A DNA stretch of 5,057 bases, taken from positions 1 to 5,057 of the forward strand of contig CAJASG010000588.1 of the NCBI GenBank assembly GCA_903944555.1. Reading direction: 5' to 3'. A program made the translations under genes and the position numbers. The notes beneath the pieces are model-generated. The model did no database searches, had not been told where the DNA came from, and saw only the letters and a program-made list of their open reading frames with translations. Every line of letters begins with the position of its first letter. Position 1 is the first letter of the stretch. The stretch comes from an uncultured beta proteobacterium. Its GTDB lineage: Bacteria; Pseudomonadota; Gammaproteobacteria; Burkholderiales; Burkholderiaceae_C. This document shows, one piece after another, positions 1 to 5,057 of this stretch.

Positions 1-1026
1 GACGATCCCTACAGCGCACTGCTGGCATCGGTGCTGCCACGCCTACAGGCGCGGTACCGCATTGCCATTCAGACCCACCTCGTCAGCCCACCCAGTGACG
101 CCGCCGCGCCCGAACGTGCCAAGCTGGTGACCTACAGCCTGCGGGATGCCGCACTGCTGGCAGCGCACTACGGCCTTCCCGCAGATGCCGTCAACACCCG
201 CGTTGCGGTGCGGGCATCCAACCCCGCCGAGACAGTTTCGCAGGCCGACCAACTGCGCCAGAAGCTGGGCCACTACCTGGGGGCACTGCTGTACTACGGT
301 GGCGAGTGGTATTGGGGCATCGACCGCCTGCACCACCTGGAAACCCGCTTGCAGGCACTTGGCTTGCAAATCGACAACGGGGAGCAAGGGCGTGGCGATT
401 GCCTGCTCCCGCCCAGCACGGACCTTCAGCAAGCCGTGGTGTTGTCAAACCCACCGCCCATCGACTTCTTTTTCTCGTTTCGCAGCCCCTATTCGGCCAT
501 CGTGGCGCAACGGGTGTTTGAGCTGGGTCGACTCACCGGCGCCGAGGTGCGCTTGCGCTTCGTGCTGCCGATGGTGATGCGTGGCCTGCCTGTACCACGG
601 GATAAACGCATGTACATCGTGTCCGACACCATGCGCGAGGCGCGACTGCGGGGCATCCCGTTTGGCCGCCTGAATGACCCCGTGGGCAAACCGACCGAGC
701 GTGGCTTGGCACTCATACCCTTGGCGCAGCAATGCGGCGTGGGGCAGGCCTACGTGTTGTCGTTCCTGCGCGGGGTCTGGGCCGAAGGCATGGATGCGGG
801 AAGTGACCGCGACCTGGCGCGCATCGTGCAGCGTGCGGGCCTGTCCTGGGTACAAGCGCAGGACGCGCTAAAAGACCCGGCTTGGCGTGTACAGGCGGAG
901 GCCAATCGGGCAGAAATGTTTGACTTGGGGCTCTGGGGCGTCCCCTCATTTCATGTCGCCAACACCGCAGTGTGGGGGCAAGACCGCTTGTGGGCGGTGC
1001 AAGAGGCGCTCTTGGCGGAGGGCTGA
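1..1026 (+). CDS. Tandem DsbA-fold / HCCA isomerase-like protein (5' end cut off)
   Basis: The reading frame is open from base 1 to the TGA at 1024-1026 (341 codons visible). The GTG at 31 is internal, because DsbA-like sequence (DDPYSALL) precedes it, so the true start lies left of the window. The protein has two related halves. The C-terminal half, from about 460, begins IDFFFSFRSPYS, the glutathione-S-transferase kappa / 2-hydroxychromene-2-carboxylate isomerase (HCCA) signature, with the serine at 484-486 in the position of the catalytic Ser of NahD-type isomerases. It ends with a GVPSF cis-proline loop (937-951) and WGQDRLW (973-993). The N-terminal half keeps DPYS and WGIDRL (313-330) but has Asp in place of the Ser. 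No CxxC is visible, so a thiol oxidoreductase role is unlikely. HCCA isomerases act in the cytosol in naphthalene-type aromatic degradation, but no pathway neighbours are seen and the substrate is unknown. It converges on the receptor gene with a 33-bp gap. Confidence 0.85.
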   Translation, partial: DDPYSALLASVLPRLQARYRIAIQTHLVSPPSDAAAPERAKLVTYSLRDAALLAAHYGLPADAVNTRVAVRASNPAETVSQADQLRQKLGHYLGALLYYGGEWYWGIDRLHHLETRLQALGLQIDNGEQGRGDCLLPPSTDLQQAVVLSNPPPIDFFFSFRSPYSAIVAQRVFELGRLTGAEVRLRFVLPMVMRGLPVPRDKRMYIVSDTMREARLRGIPFGRLNDPVGKPTERGLALIPLAQQCGVGQAYVLSFLRGVWAEGMDAGSDRDLARIVQRAGLSWVQAQDALKDPAWRVQAEANRAEMFDLGLWGVPSFHVANTAVWGQDRLWAVQEALLAEG

Positions 1027-1059
1027 ACCGCCCCGTTCGCCAGTTAGATCATTTTCGTT

Positions 1060-2556
1060 TCAAGTCCGAAAACGCGATACGGAAGACACCAACCGGGCCG
1101 CTTGTTCTTTGAGTCGCTCCGTCGCGGCAGCGGAATCATCGACCACATGCACATTCTGTTGGGTGATTTCGTCCACCGCATGGATAGTCTGGGTCAGGGA
1201 TGCCAACGCATCACGCTGACCCGAGGCCGCCCGGGAAATTTGGGCTATCAGGTCCGTCACGCCGGTGACCCCAGCCACAATGTCATTCATGGTGGCGCCG
1301 GCACGCTCCACCTGTTGACGTCCGGCCTCCACAGATTCAACGCTACGCACAATCAGGGTCTTGATTTCTCTGGCTGCCTCGGCGCTGCGCCCGGCCAGCG
1401 CGCGCACTTCGCTTGCCACCACCGCAAACCCGCGACCCTGCTCACCGGCACGGGCGGCCTCCACTGCGGCATTGAGCGCCAGGATGTTGGTCTGGAAAGC
1501 AATACCGTCAATCACGCTGATGATGTCGCTGATTTTTTGCGACGACGCGTTGATCTGTTGCATGGTCTCCACCACTCGCCCTACGGCCTCGCCGCCTTGG
1601 CTGGCTACTTGGCTGGCTGAATTTGACATGACACTGGCCTGGCGCGCCATGTCAGCGGTCTGGCTTGCTGTCTCAGATAAGTCAGACGTCGCGATAGCCG
1701 ATTGCGCCAACTGGGATGAGGCCTGCAGCGTGCGGTCGTGCAGAGTCCCGGACGAACTGCCGATGTCTTCCGCGACGTTGGCAAGTTCATCGGACTGGCG
1801 GTGAATATCCTCCACCATGGTCGCCAGCGTGCTTTGCATCCCCTGCATTTCCGCCAAAATACTTCCTGAGGCCACAGGATGGTTCAAAGCTTTGGGCGTG
1901 AGATCACCGGCAACGATGTTGCGCACGATTCGCACCACCTCCCGAGGGTCTCCTCCCACGCGTTTGCTGATGGCTCGAATCACCAGGACACCCGTCAATG
2001 TTGAAATAACGGTGATAACGACCAAGCAGGCAACAATCACCAGAAAGGCGGTTTCTGTCTTGTCGGACGCTGATACGGCCGCAGTCGCTTCCGCTTCGCT
2101 GATGGTCTTGTTGATGGTATTTAGCTGCTCCTGCAATGAGCCATAGGCGATGAGAGATTCGTCGTCATCGGCGGCAATGCTTTTCTTTGCGAGCAATTTC
2201 TCCACATCCGCGCGAGCAAGCTTCCAACTGTCAAAGGCTGTTTTTATTTCAGGGGAGTAGCTGGCAGCCTGTGGAAAATGCTGATCGGTCAAGCCTGCAC
2301 CGGTATTTACCAACTCACGGGCGCTTTTGGAGCCCTCCGACAACACAAGGTCTCCTACCCCGCGCATGACTGACGAGAGGGCGCGGTTAAGTGTTGACAA
2401 ATTGATGGCGGCCGCTTCGCTTGCCTGCACCAACCTGGCCGATGCCACCGCAAGCAGGGTCGAAATAATTGCGATTAACACCACCGTTGCCGAAAGCGCG
2501 GTAACACGTTGTGCCAGCGTCAGCTGGCGCCGCACGGAAGGGGCGTTATTTGACAT
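1060..2556 (-). CDS. Methyl-accepting chemotaxis protein (two-TM receptor)
   Basis: Complete inner-membrane chemoreceptor of 498 residues. It should sense a periplasmic stimulus and control CheA/CheW kinase activity. Order of parts: short cytoplasmic N-terminus; TM1 about 18-43; periplasmic helical sensor about 44-167; TM2 about 170-193; HAMP about 194-250, opening with KRVGGDP and containing VAGDLT; then a long coiled-coil signalling domain. The highly conserved hairpin tip lies around residues 349-390 (IDGIAFQTNILALNAAVEAA, then GRGFAVVASEVRALAGRS). The start is set at ATG 2556 because AAGGA (2567-2571) sits 10 nt upstream. An in-frame ATG at 2613 would fall inside the probable -10 element. 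The protein ends VSSVSRFRT, without an NWETF-like CheR/CheB docking tail. The sensor is paralogous to that of the receptor starting at 3214. The ligand is not recognisable from sequence. No convincing terminator follows the stop. Confidence 0.97.
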   Translation of the reverse strand: MSNNAPSVRRQLTLAQRVTALSATVVLIAIISTLLAVASARLVQASEAAAINLSTLNRALSSVMRGVGDLVLSEGSKSARELVNTGAGLTDQHFPQAASYSPEIKTAFDSWKLARADVEKLLAKKSIAADDDESLIAYGSLQEQLNTINKTISEAEATAAVSASDKTETAFLVIVACLVVITVISTLTGVLVIRAISKRVGGDPREVVRIVRNIVAGDLTPKALNHPVASGSILAEMQGMQSTLATMVEDIHRQSDELANVAEDIGSSSGTLHDRTLQASSQLAQSAIATSDLSETASQTADMARQASVMSNSASQVASQGGEAVGRVVETMQQINASSQKISDIISVIDGIAFQTNILALNAAVEAARAGEQGRGFAVVASEVRALAGRSAEAAREIKTLIVRSVESVEAGRQQVERAGATMNDIVAGVTGVTDLIAQISRAASGQRDALASLTQTIHAVDEITQQNVHVVDDSAAATERLKEQAARLVSSVSRFRT

Positions 2557-2563
2557 GCAGCGA

Positions 2564-2571
2564 TTTTCCTT
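2564..2571 (-). promoter_or_regulatory. Ribosome binding site of the minus-strand receptor
   Basis: On the minus strand this reads AAGGAAAA. The AAGGA core is at 2567-2571, 10 nt before the ATG at 2556. It decides the start in favour of MSNNAP and against the upstream ATG at 2613. Confidence 0.7.
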
Positions 2572-2590
2572 TGTGTTGTGGTGGGTGAAA

Positions 2591-2643
2591 TGCACCTTGA
2601 CCCCCGAAATCATAAAGCGAATCTGAAATGGAGGTCAAATGCA
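2591..2643. repeat. Imperfect inverted repeat in the divergent promoter region
   Basis: The left arm TGCACCTTGACC (2591-2602) and right arm GGTCAAATGCA (2633-2643) are inverted copies: the reverse complement of the right arm is TGCATTTGACC. They share TGCA and TTGACC with one base of length difference between. The right arm contains the -35 hexamer of the minus-strand receptor, the left arm lies at about its transcription start, and the -10 sits between them. This could be a paired operator, or simply two outward-facing -35-like hexamers. No plausible -10 follows the left arm on the plus strand (the best at 16-18 nt is GAATCT). Confidence 0.4.
2609..2638 (-). promoter_or_regulatory. Sigma-70-type promoter for the minus-strand receptor
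   Basis: The minus strand shows TTGACC (-35, plus positions 2633-2638), an 18-nt spacer, and TATGAT (-10, plus positions 2609-2614). Each hexamer matches the consensus at five of six positions; the spacer is one base over the optimum. Transcription would start near 2601-2603, giving a leader of about 45 nt before the ATG at 2556. No good sigma-28 flagellar promoter was seen here, so this receptor may be expressed outside strict flagellar class III control (inference). Confidence 0.6.
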
Positions 2644-2668
2644 ACGAGCGACTAATGTCGCAAAACAA

Positions 2669-2677
2669 TGCTACATT
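2669..2677 (+). promoter_or_regulatory. Candidate extended -10 promoter for the rhodanese-like gene
   Basis: TG-C-TACATT fits the extended -10 form TGn-TATAAT, with four of six hexamer bases. No recognisable -35 is present 16-18 nt upstream. A start near 2684 would give a leader of about 32 nt before the ATG at 2716. Weak on its own, but it is the best candidate in the gap. Confidence 0.35.
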
Positions 2678-2702
2678 TTTGAGCCCGAACTTTGTAAAAC
2701 CC

Positions 2703-2708
2703 AAGGAG
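2703..2708 (+). promoter_or_regulatory. Ribosome binding site of the rhodanese-like gene
   Basis: A near-perfect Shine-Dalgarno AAGGAG lies 7 nt before the ATG at 2716. It predicts efficient translation and fixes the start, which also gives a well-formed signal peptide. Confidence 0.85.
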
Positions 2709-2715
2709 ATTATTC

Positions 2716-3165
2716 ATGCTGCGACGTGCCCTTTTTGCTTTGCTTGTTTCTTCCCTTTCCTGCGCCGCCATGGCGGAAGATCCTGCGACGCCAACCACCC
2801 TTAAGGGCGGAAAAGTCATTACGGTGGACGAAGCCGCCACCTTGTCCAAGGCCAAAAGTGCCGTGTTTGTGGATACCCGCAGCCCGCTGAACTTTGGAAA
2901 AGGCCACATTGCCGGTGCCGTATCGGCCGCTTACAAAGAAAAGAGTGACAAAGTAGAGAACTTCAAGGCGTCGGATGACTCCTTCGATTTTGCCAAGATC
3001 CCTGCTGACAAAGCGGCTGCTGTGGTGTTCTACAGCGACGGCCCCACCGGCTGGAAGTCCTACAAGGCGGCGGTATTGGCTGTCAAGGAAGGGTACAAAA
3101 ATGTGTCTTATTTCCGTGGCGGTTATACAGATTGGACCGGTAAGAGCCTACCAGTAGAGCGTTAA
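2716..3165 (+). CDS. Exported rhodanese-like protein lacking the catalytic cysteine
   Basis: A 149-residue protein with a signal peptide (MLRRALFALLVSSLSCAAMA, probable cleavage after AMA at residue 20) and one rhodanese domain at about residues 33-147. Seen features: VDEAATL near the domain start; the FVDTRSP strand and loop (51-57); GHIAGAVS (63-70), the rhodanese HxxGA signature; VVFYSDGPTGWKSYKAA (103-119) at the active-site loop; and NVSYFRGGYTDW (129-140), the usual C-terminal motif. Active rhodaneses carry the sulfur-accepting Cys at the start of the active-site loop; here it is Ser107 (AGC at 3034-3036). A second Cys found in related CxGPxCWKSY loops is Gly112. Mature protein is therefore probably periplasmic and not a sulfurtransferase. 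It may bind a ligand or a partner protein (inference). It lies between two receptors with related periplasmic domains, divergent from one and 48 bp upstream of the other. Confidence 0.93.
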   Translation: MLRRALFALLVSSLSCAAMAEDPATPTTLKGGKVITVDEAATLSKAKSAVFVDTRSPLNFGKGHIAGAVSAAYKEKSDKVENFKASDDSFDFAKIPADKAAAVVFYSDGPTGWKSYKAAVLAVKEGYKNVSYFRGGYTDWTGKSLPVER

Positions 3166-3172
3166 TTATTCG

Positions 3173-3194
3173 GGGGCCGCTGGCCCCTTTTTTT
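3173..3194 (+). terminator. Rho-independent terminator after the rhodanese-like gene
   Basis: GGGGCC (3173-3178) pairs with GGCCCC (3182-3187) around a GCT loop, and is followed at once by seven T residues (3188-3194). The hairpin begins 8 bp after the TAA stop at 3163-3165 and ends 19 bp before the next ATG. It should end much of the rhodanese transcript. Any read-through would carry the downstream receptor. Confidence 0.85.
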
Positions 3195-3203
3195 ATGGGT
3201 ACT

Positions 3204-3209
3204 GGAGGG
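3204..3209 (+). promoter_or_regulatory. Ribosome binding site of the right-hand receptor
   Basis: GGAGGG lies 4-5 nt before the ATG at 3214, slightly close but strong. It sits just after the terminator T-run, so translation of this receptor is independent of the preceding gene. Confidence 0.75.
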
Positions 3210-3213
3210 CAGT

Positions 3214-5057
3214 ATGGCAAGAAGTTTTTTACCCCAAACGCTGGCAAATCAGGTGCGCTTTGGTGTCATCCTTATGGTGATTGCCTGCAGCTGCCTTGGG
3301 GCGGTTGCTGTCTCTGGCTTCAATAGCTCCAACCACGCCTTGGATGAGGCCAAGATCGCGGAGGATTTACGAGTAGCGTTGGAGGGGACGCTTCGGGGCA
3401 TCGGGGAAGTCATTCTGACTGAGGGCTCAAAAGACGCCCGCGCCACCACCGAGGGAGCGCTTGCCGAAGTCGAAAAAATCTTTCCTTTGGCCGCGCAAAG
3501 CCTGCCTAGCCTAGATAAAGCAGCCAAAGATTGGCCGGGTTACAGAGAGCTGGTAACGCTCATACTTAAGCAAAAATCACCCAGTGTGGAAGACGAAGCC
3601 ACCATCGTGGCCTTTGGCAAGCTCACCGGAGGGGTGGCGCAAGATGTGACTTCTATTGCTGCCGTAGCAAACGAGGCCGCCTTGCGGGCGCGGGCACAAA
3701 TCCGGCAAGTTCTTTTGATCTTTATTGGTGGCATAGCCCTTTTAATGGTCTTGGCGGTTCTCACCGGCGTCTACCTCACGCGGGTGTTAAGAATCAGCCT
3801 GGGCGGCGACCCCAAGGATGCGCTGAGTGTGGTGAGTGCAGTCGCAGGTGGGGATCTTTCCGCGCGTCTTGCAGTACTACCTGGTGACAAAAATTCTCTA
3901 ATGGCCGCCATGCAGGATATGCAAACAGTGTTGGTCGGCTTTCAGACGCAGCAGGCGGAGATGGCGCGCCAGCACGATGCCGGCGCCATTGATTACCGCA
4001 TACCGGCTGCGCAGTTGCCAGGTGCCTTTGGGGAAATGGCAGCTTCCACCAATGCGCTAGTGCATTCGCATATTGCCGACTCAGTACGCATTATCGAAGT
4101 GGTGAATGCCTATGTCAGTGGCAGGCTCGATCAGTCCATGGACCGCTTGCCGGGTCAAAAGGCCCGTATCAGTGAGGCCATGGACCAAGTCCAAAGGAGC
4201 ATGAAGAATGCTGCGGAAGCCGCCACCTTCAACCAGCGCATCCGCTTGTCGCTGGACAACCTGCCAGTGTGCGTGACTGTATCGAATGCAGAGGCCGCAC
4301 TGGTGCACGCCACGCCTCCAGCCAAGGAGTTGCTGAAGCTGTTTGGCGGAGCCGCCTTCAATACAGATCAGTTTTACGGCAACAAACTCAGCACTTTATT
4401 CAAAAACCCGGACGATGCCCTGCGTTTTGACCAAGCAGTGCGCTCTGGCGAAATGGTAGACATGGAGGTGCAAGGACGCAAACTGCGCTTGCTGGCCCGT
4501 CCAGTTCAGAACGAACACGGTGTGCCGATCGGGCGCATTACGCAATGGCTGGACCGCACCGACGAAATCATTTCGGAGCAGGAAGTCACGGACATTGTTG
4601 CGGCAGCTTCCAGGGGGCAAATGGGTGCCAGGGTTGGAATGGAAGGAAAAAGCGGTTTTTTTGCCAGCCTTTCAGCAGCCATGAATCAGTTGCTCGACAC
4701 CAGCGAGGGTGTCATGCACGACACCGCGCGTGCTTTGGCGGCACTGGCCGATGGTGACCTCACCTACCGGATTACCAGAGACTATCAAGGTATTTTCGGG
4801 GAGGTTAAAAGGAGTGCGAACGCCACCGCGGACAACCTGACCCGCGTTATGGGCGAAGTGCGTGGAGCAGCCGATGCACTCAGTGGCGCAGCTGGGCAAG
4901 TAAGCGCTACCGCTCAGGCATTGAGCCAGGCAGCCAGTGAGCAAGCGGCGTCGGTAGACGCAACCAGCACGCAAATCGACGTTATGTCGACCTCTATCAG
5001 CCACAACAGTGACAACGCCAAAGTGACTGACGGCATGGCCACCAAGACCAGCAAAGA
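3214..5057 (+). CDS. Multi-HAMP, PAS-containing methyl-accepting chemotaxis protein (3' end cut off)
   Basis: Open from ATG 3214 to the window edge (614 codons plus 2 bases), beginning MARSFLPQTLANQVRF. Parts: TM1 about 14-36; periplasmic helical sensor about 37-165; TM2 about 166-189 (VLLIFIGGIALLMVLAVL); HAMP about 190-245, with SLGGDPKD and AGGDLSARL. A HAMP-like stretch at about 250-330 has YRIPAAQLPGAFGEM and VNAYVSGRLDQSMDRLPG. A PAS-like region at about 340-455 runs from LDNLPVCVTVSNAE to GVPIGRITQWLDRTDE. Further HAMP-like units at about 456-550 contain RGQMGARV and LADGDLTYRI. From about 550 the signalling coiled coil starts (GAAGQVSATAQALSQAASEQ). The kinase-control tip and any C-terminal tether lie beyond the edge. 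The role should be chemoreceptor signalling to CheA/CheW, with possible second input through the PAS region. No heme or flavin-binding residues could be assigned. The sensor is paralogous to that of the receptor at 1060-2556. Confidence 0.95.
   Translation, partial: MARSFLPQTLANQVRFGVILMVIACSCLGAVAVSGFNSSNHALDEAKIAEDLRVALEGTLRGIGEVILTEGSKDARATTEGALAEVEKIFPLAAQSLPSLDKAAKDWPGYRELVTLILKQKSPSVEDEATIVAFGKLTGGVAQDVTSIAAVANEAALRARAQIRQVLLIFIGGIALLMVLAVLTGVYLTRVLRISLGGDPKDALSVVSAVAGGDLSARLAVLPGDKNSLMAAMQDMQTVLVGFQTQQAEMARQHDAGAIDYRIPAAQLPGAFGEMAASTNALVHSHIADSVRIIEVVNAYVSGRLDQSMDRLPGQKARISEAMDQVQRSMKNAAEAATFNQRIRLSLDNLPVCVTVSNAEAALVHATPPAKELLKLFGGAAFNTDQFYGNKLSTLFKNPDDALRFDQAVRSGEMVDMEVQGRKLRLLARPVQNEHGVPIGRITQWLDRTDEIISEQEVTDIVAAASRGQMGARVGMEGKSGFFASLSAAMNQLLDTSEGVMHDTARALAALADGDLTYRITRDYQGIFGEVKRSANATADNLTRVMGEVRGAADALSGAAGQVSATAQALSQAASEQAASVDATSTQIDVMSTSISHNSDNAKVTDGMATKTSK

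Noticed and set aside
31..33. GTG at 31 as the start of the DsbA-like gene
   Set aside because: The frame is open to base 1, and residues before the GTG (DDPYSALLAS) match the opening of a DsbA-type domain.
1052..1072. TTTTCG/CGAAAA hairpin at the convergent gene ends as a bidirectional terminator
   Set aside because: The stem is 6 bp and AT-rich with a 9-nt loop and no T-run after it on either strand, and it overlaps the receptor's last codons.
2557..2613. Start of the minus-strand receptor at ATG 2613 (19 extra residues, MISGVKVHF...)
   Set aside because: That ATG overlaps the probable -10 element at 2609-2614 and has no good Shine-Dalgarno, whereas ATG 2556 has AAGGA at proper spacing and gives a normal receptor N-terminus.
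1102..2626. Several plus-strand open frames lying opposite the minus-strand receptor (for example 1102-1620, 1361-1804, 1817-2146, 2327-2626)
   Set aside because: They are antisense shadows of a clear receptor gene, with low-complexity or unrecognisable translations.
2613..2640. Sigma-28 flagellar promoter (TAAAG at 2613-2617) in the divergent gap
   Set aside because: No GCCGATAA-like -10 occurs about 15 nt downstream; the bases there are GGTCAAAT.
2629..2643. Sigma-54-like TGG...TGCA element upstream of the rhodanese-like gene
   Set aside because: The GG and GC dinucleotides are 9 nt apart instead of the required 10, and the flanking bases fit poorly.
2752..2763. Lipobox around Cys16 of the rhodanese-like protein (SLSC), which would make it a lipoprotein
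   Set aside because: The -3 position is Ser instead of Leu/Val/Ile, while AMA followed by ED at residues 18-22 is a good signal peptidase I site.
3249..5004. Minus-strand open frames at 3249-3527, 3540-3764, 4081-4308, 4396-4620 and 4672-5004
   Set aside because: The plus strand is one uninterrupted receptor frame across this whole stretch with recognisable TM, HAMP and signalling motifs. The minus-strand translations resemble nothing.

Overview
The window reads as chromosomal DNA from a betaproteobacterium, most likely Burkholderiales and close to the Comamonadaceae (Rhodoferax/Polaromonas-like). The basis is moderately high GC content by eye, the GGDP-type HAMP linkers in both chemoreceptors, and the multi-HAMP/PAS receptor architecture often seen in that family. 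No taxonomic search could be run, so this placement is an inference from protein style.

Layout from left to right: (1) the 3' part of a plus-strand gene for a tandem DsbA-fold / 2-hydroxychromene-2-carboxylate isomerase-like protein, cut by the left edge (1-1026). (2) A convergent, complete minus-strand gene for a classical two-TM methyl-accepting chemotaxis protein (1060-2556). (3) A 159-bp divergent control region with a good sigma-70-type promoter for the receptor, a weaker candidate promoter for the rightward gene, and an imperfect inverted repeat. (4) A small plus-strand gene for an exported, single-domain rhodanese-like protein whose catalytic cysteine is replaced by serine (2716-3165). 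(5) A compact Rho-independent terminator (3173-3194). (6) A second, larger plus-strand chemoreceptor gene starting at 3214 and running off the right edge (at least 614 residues), with a periplasmic sensor, several HAMP-type units, an internal PAS-like region and the beginning of the signalling domain.

The most notable point is that the two receptors carry related periplasmic sensor domains: 77 residues align without a gap, with about 26 identities by hand count. They flank a gene for a periplasmic, probably non-catalytic rhodanese-fold protein. This suggests a small sensory module in which the rhodanese-like protein could act as a soluble ligand-binding or redox/sulfur-sensing partner for one or both receptors. 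That role is inference; the sequence shows only the gene arrangement, the shared sensor domain and the missing active-site cysteine.

The tandem DsbA-like gene is probably an unrelated metabolic or housekeeping neighbour that converges on the receptor gene. No tRNA, rRNA, CRISPR array, insertion sequence or phage element was seen.
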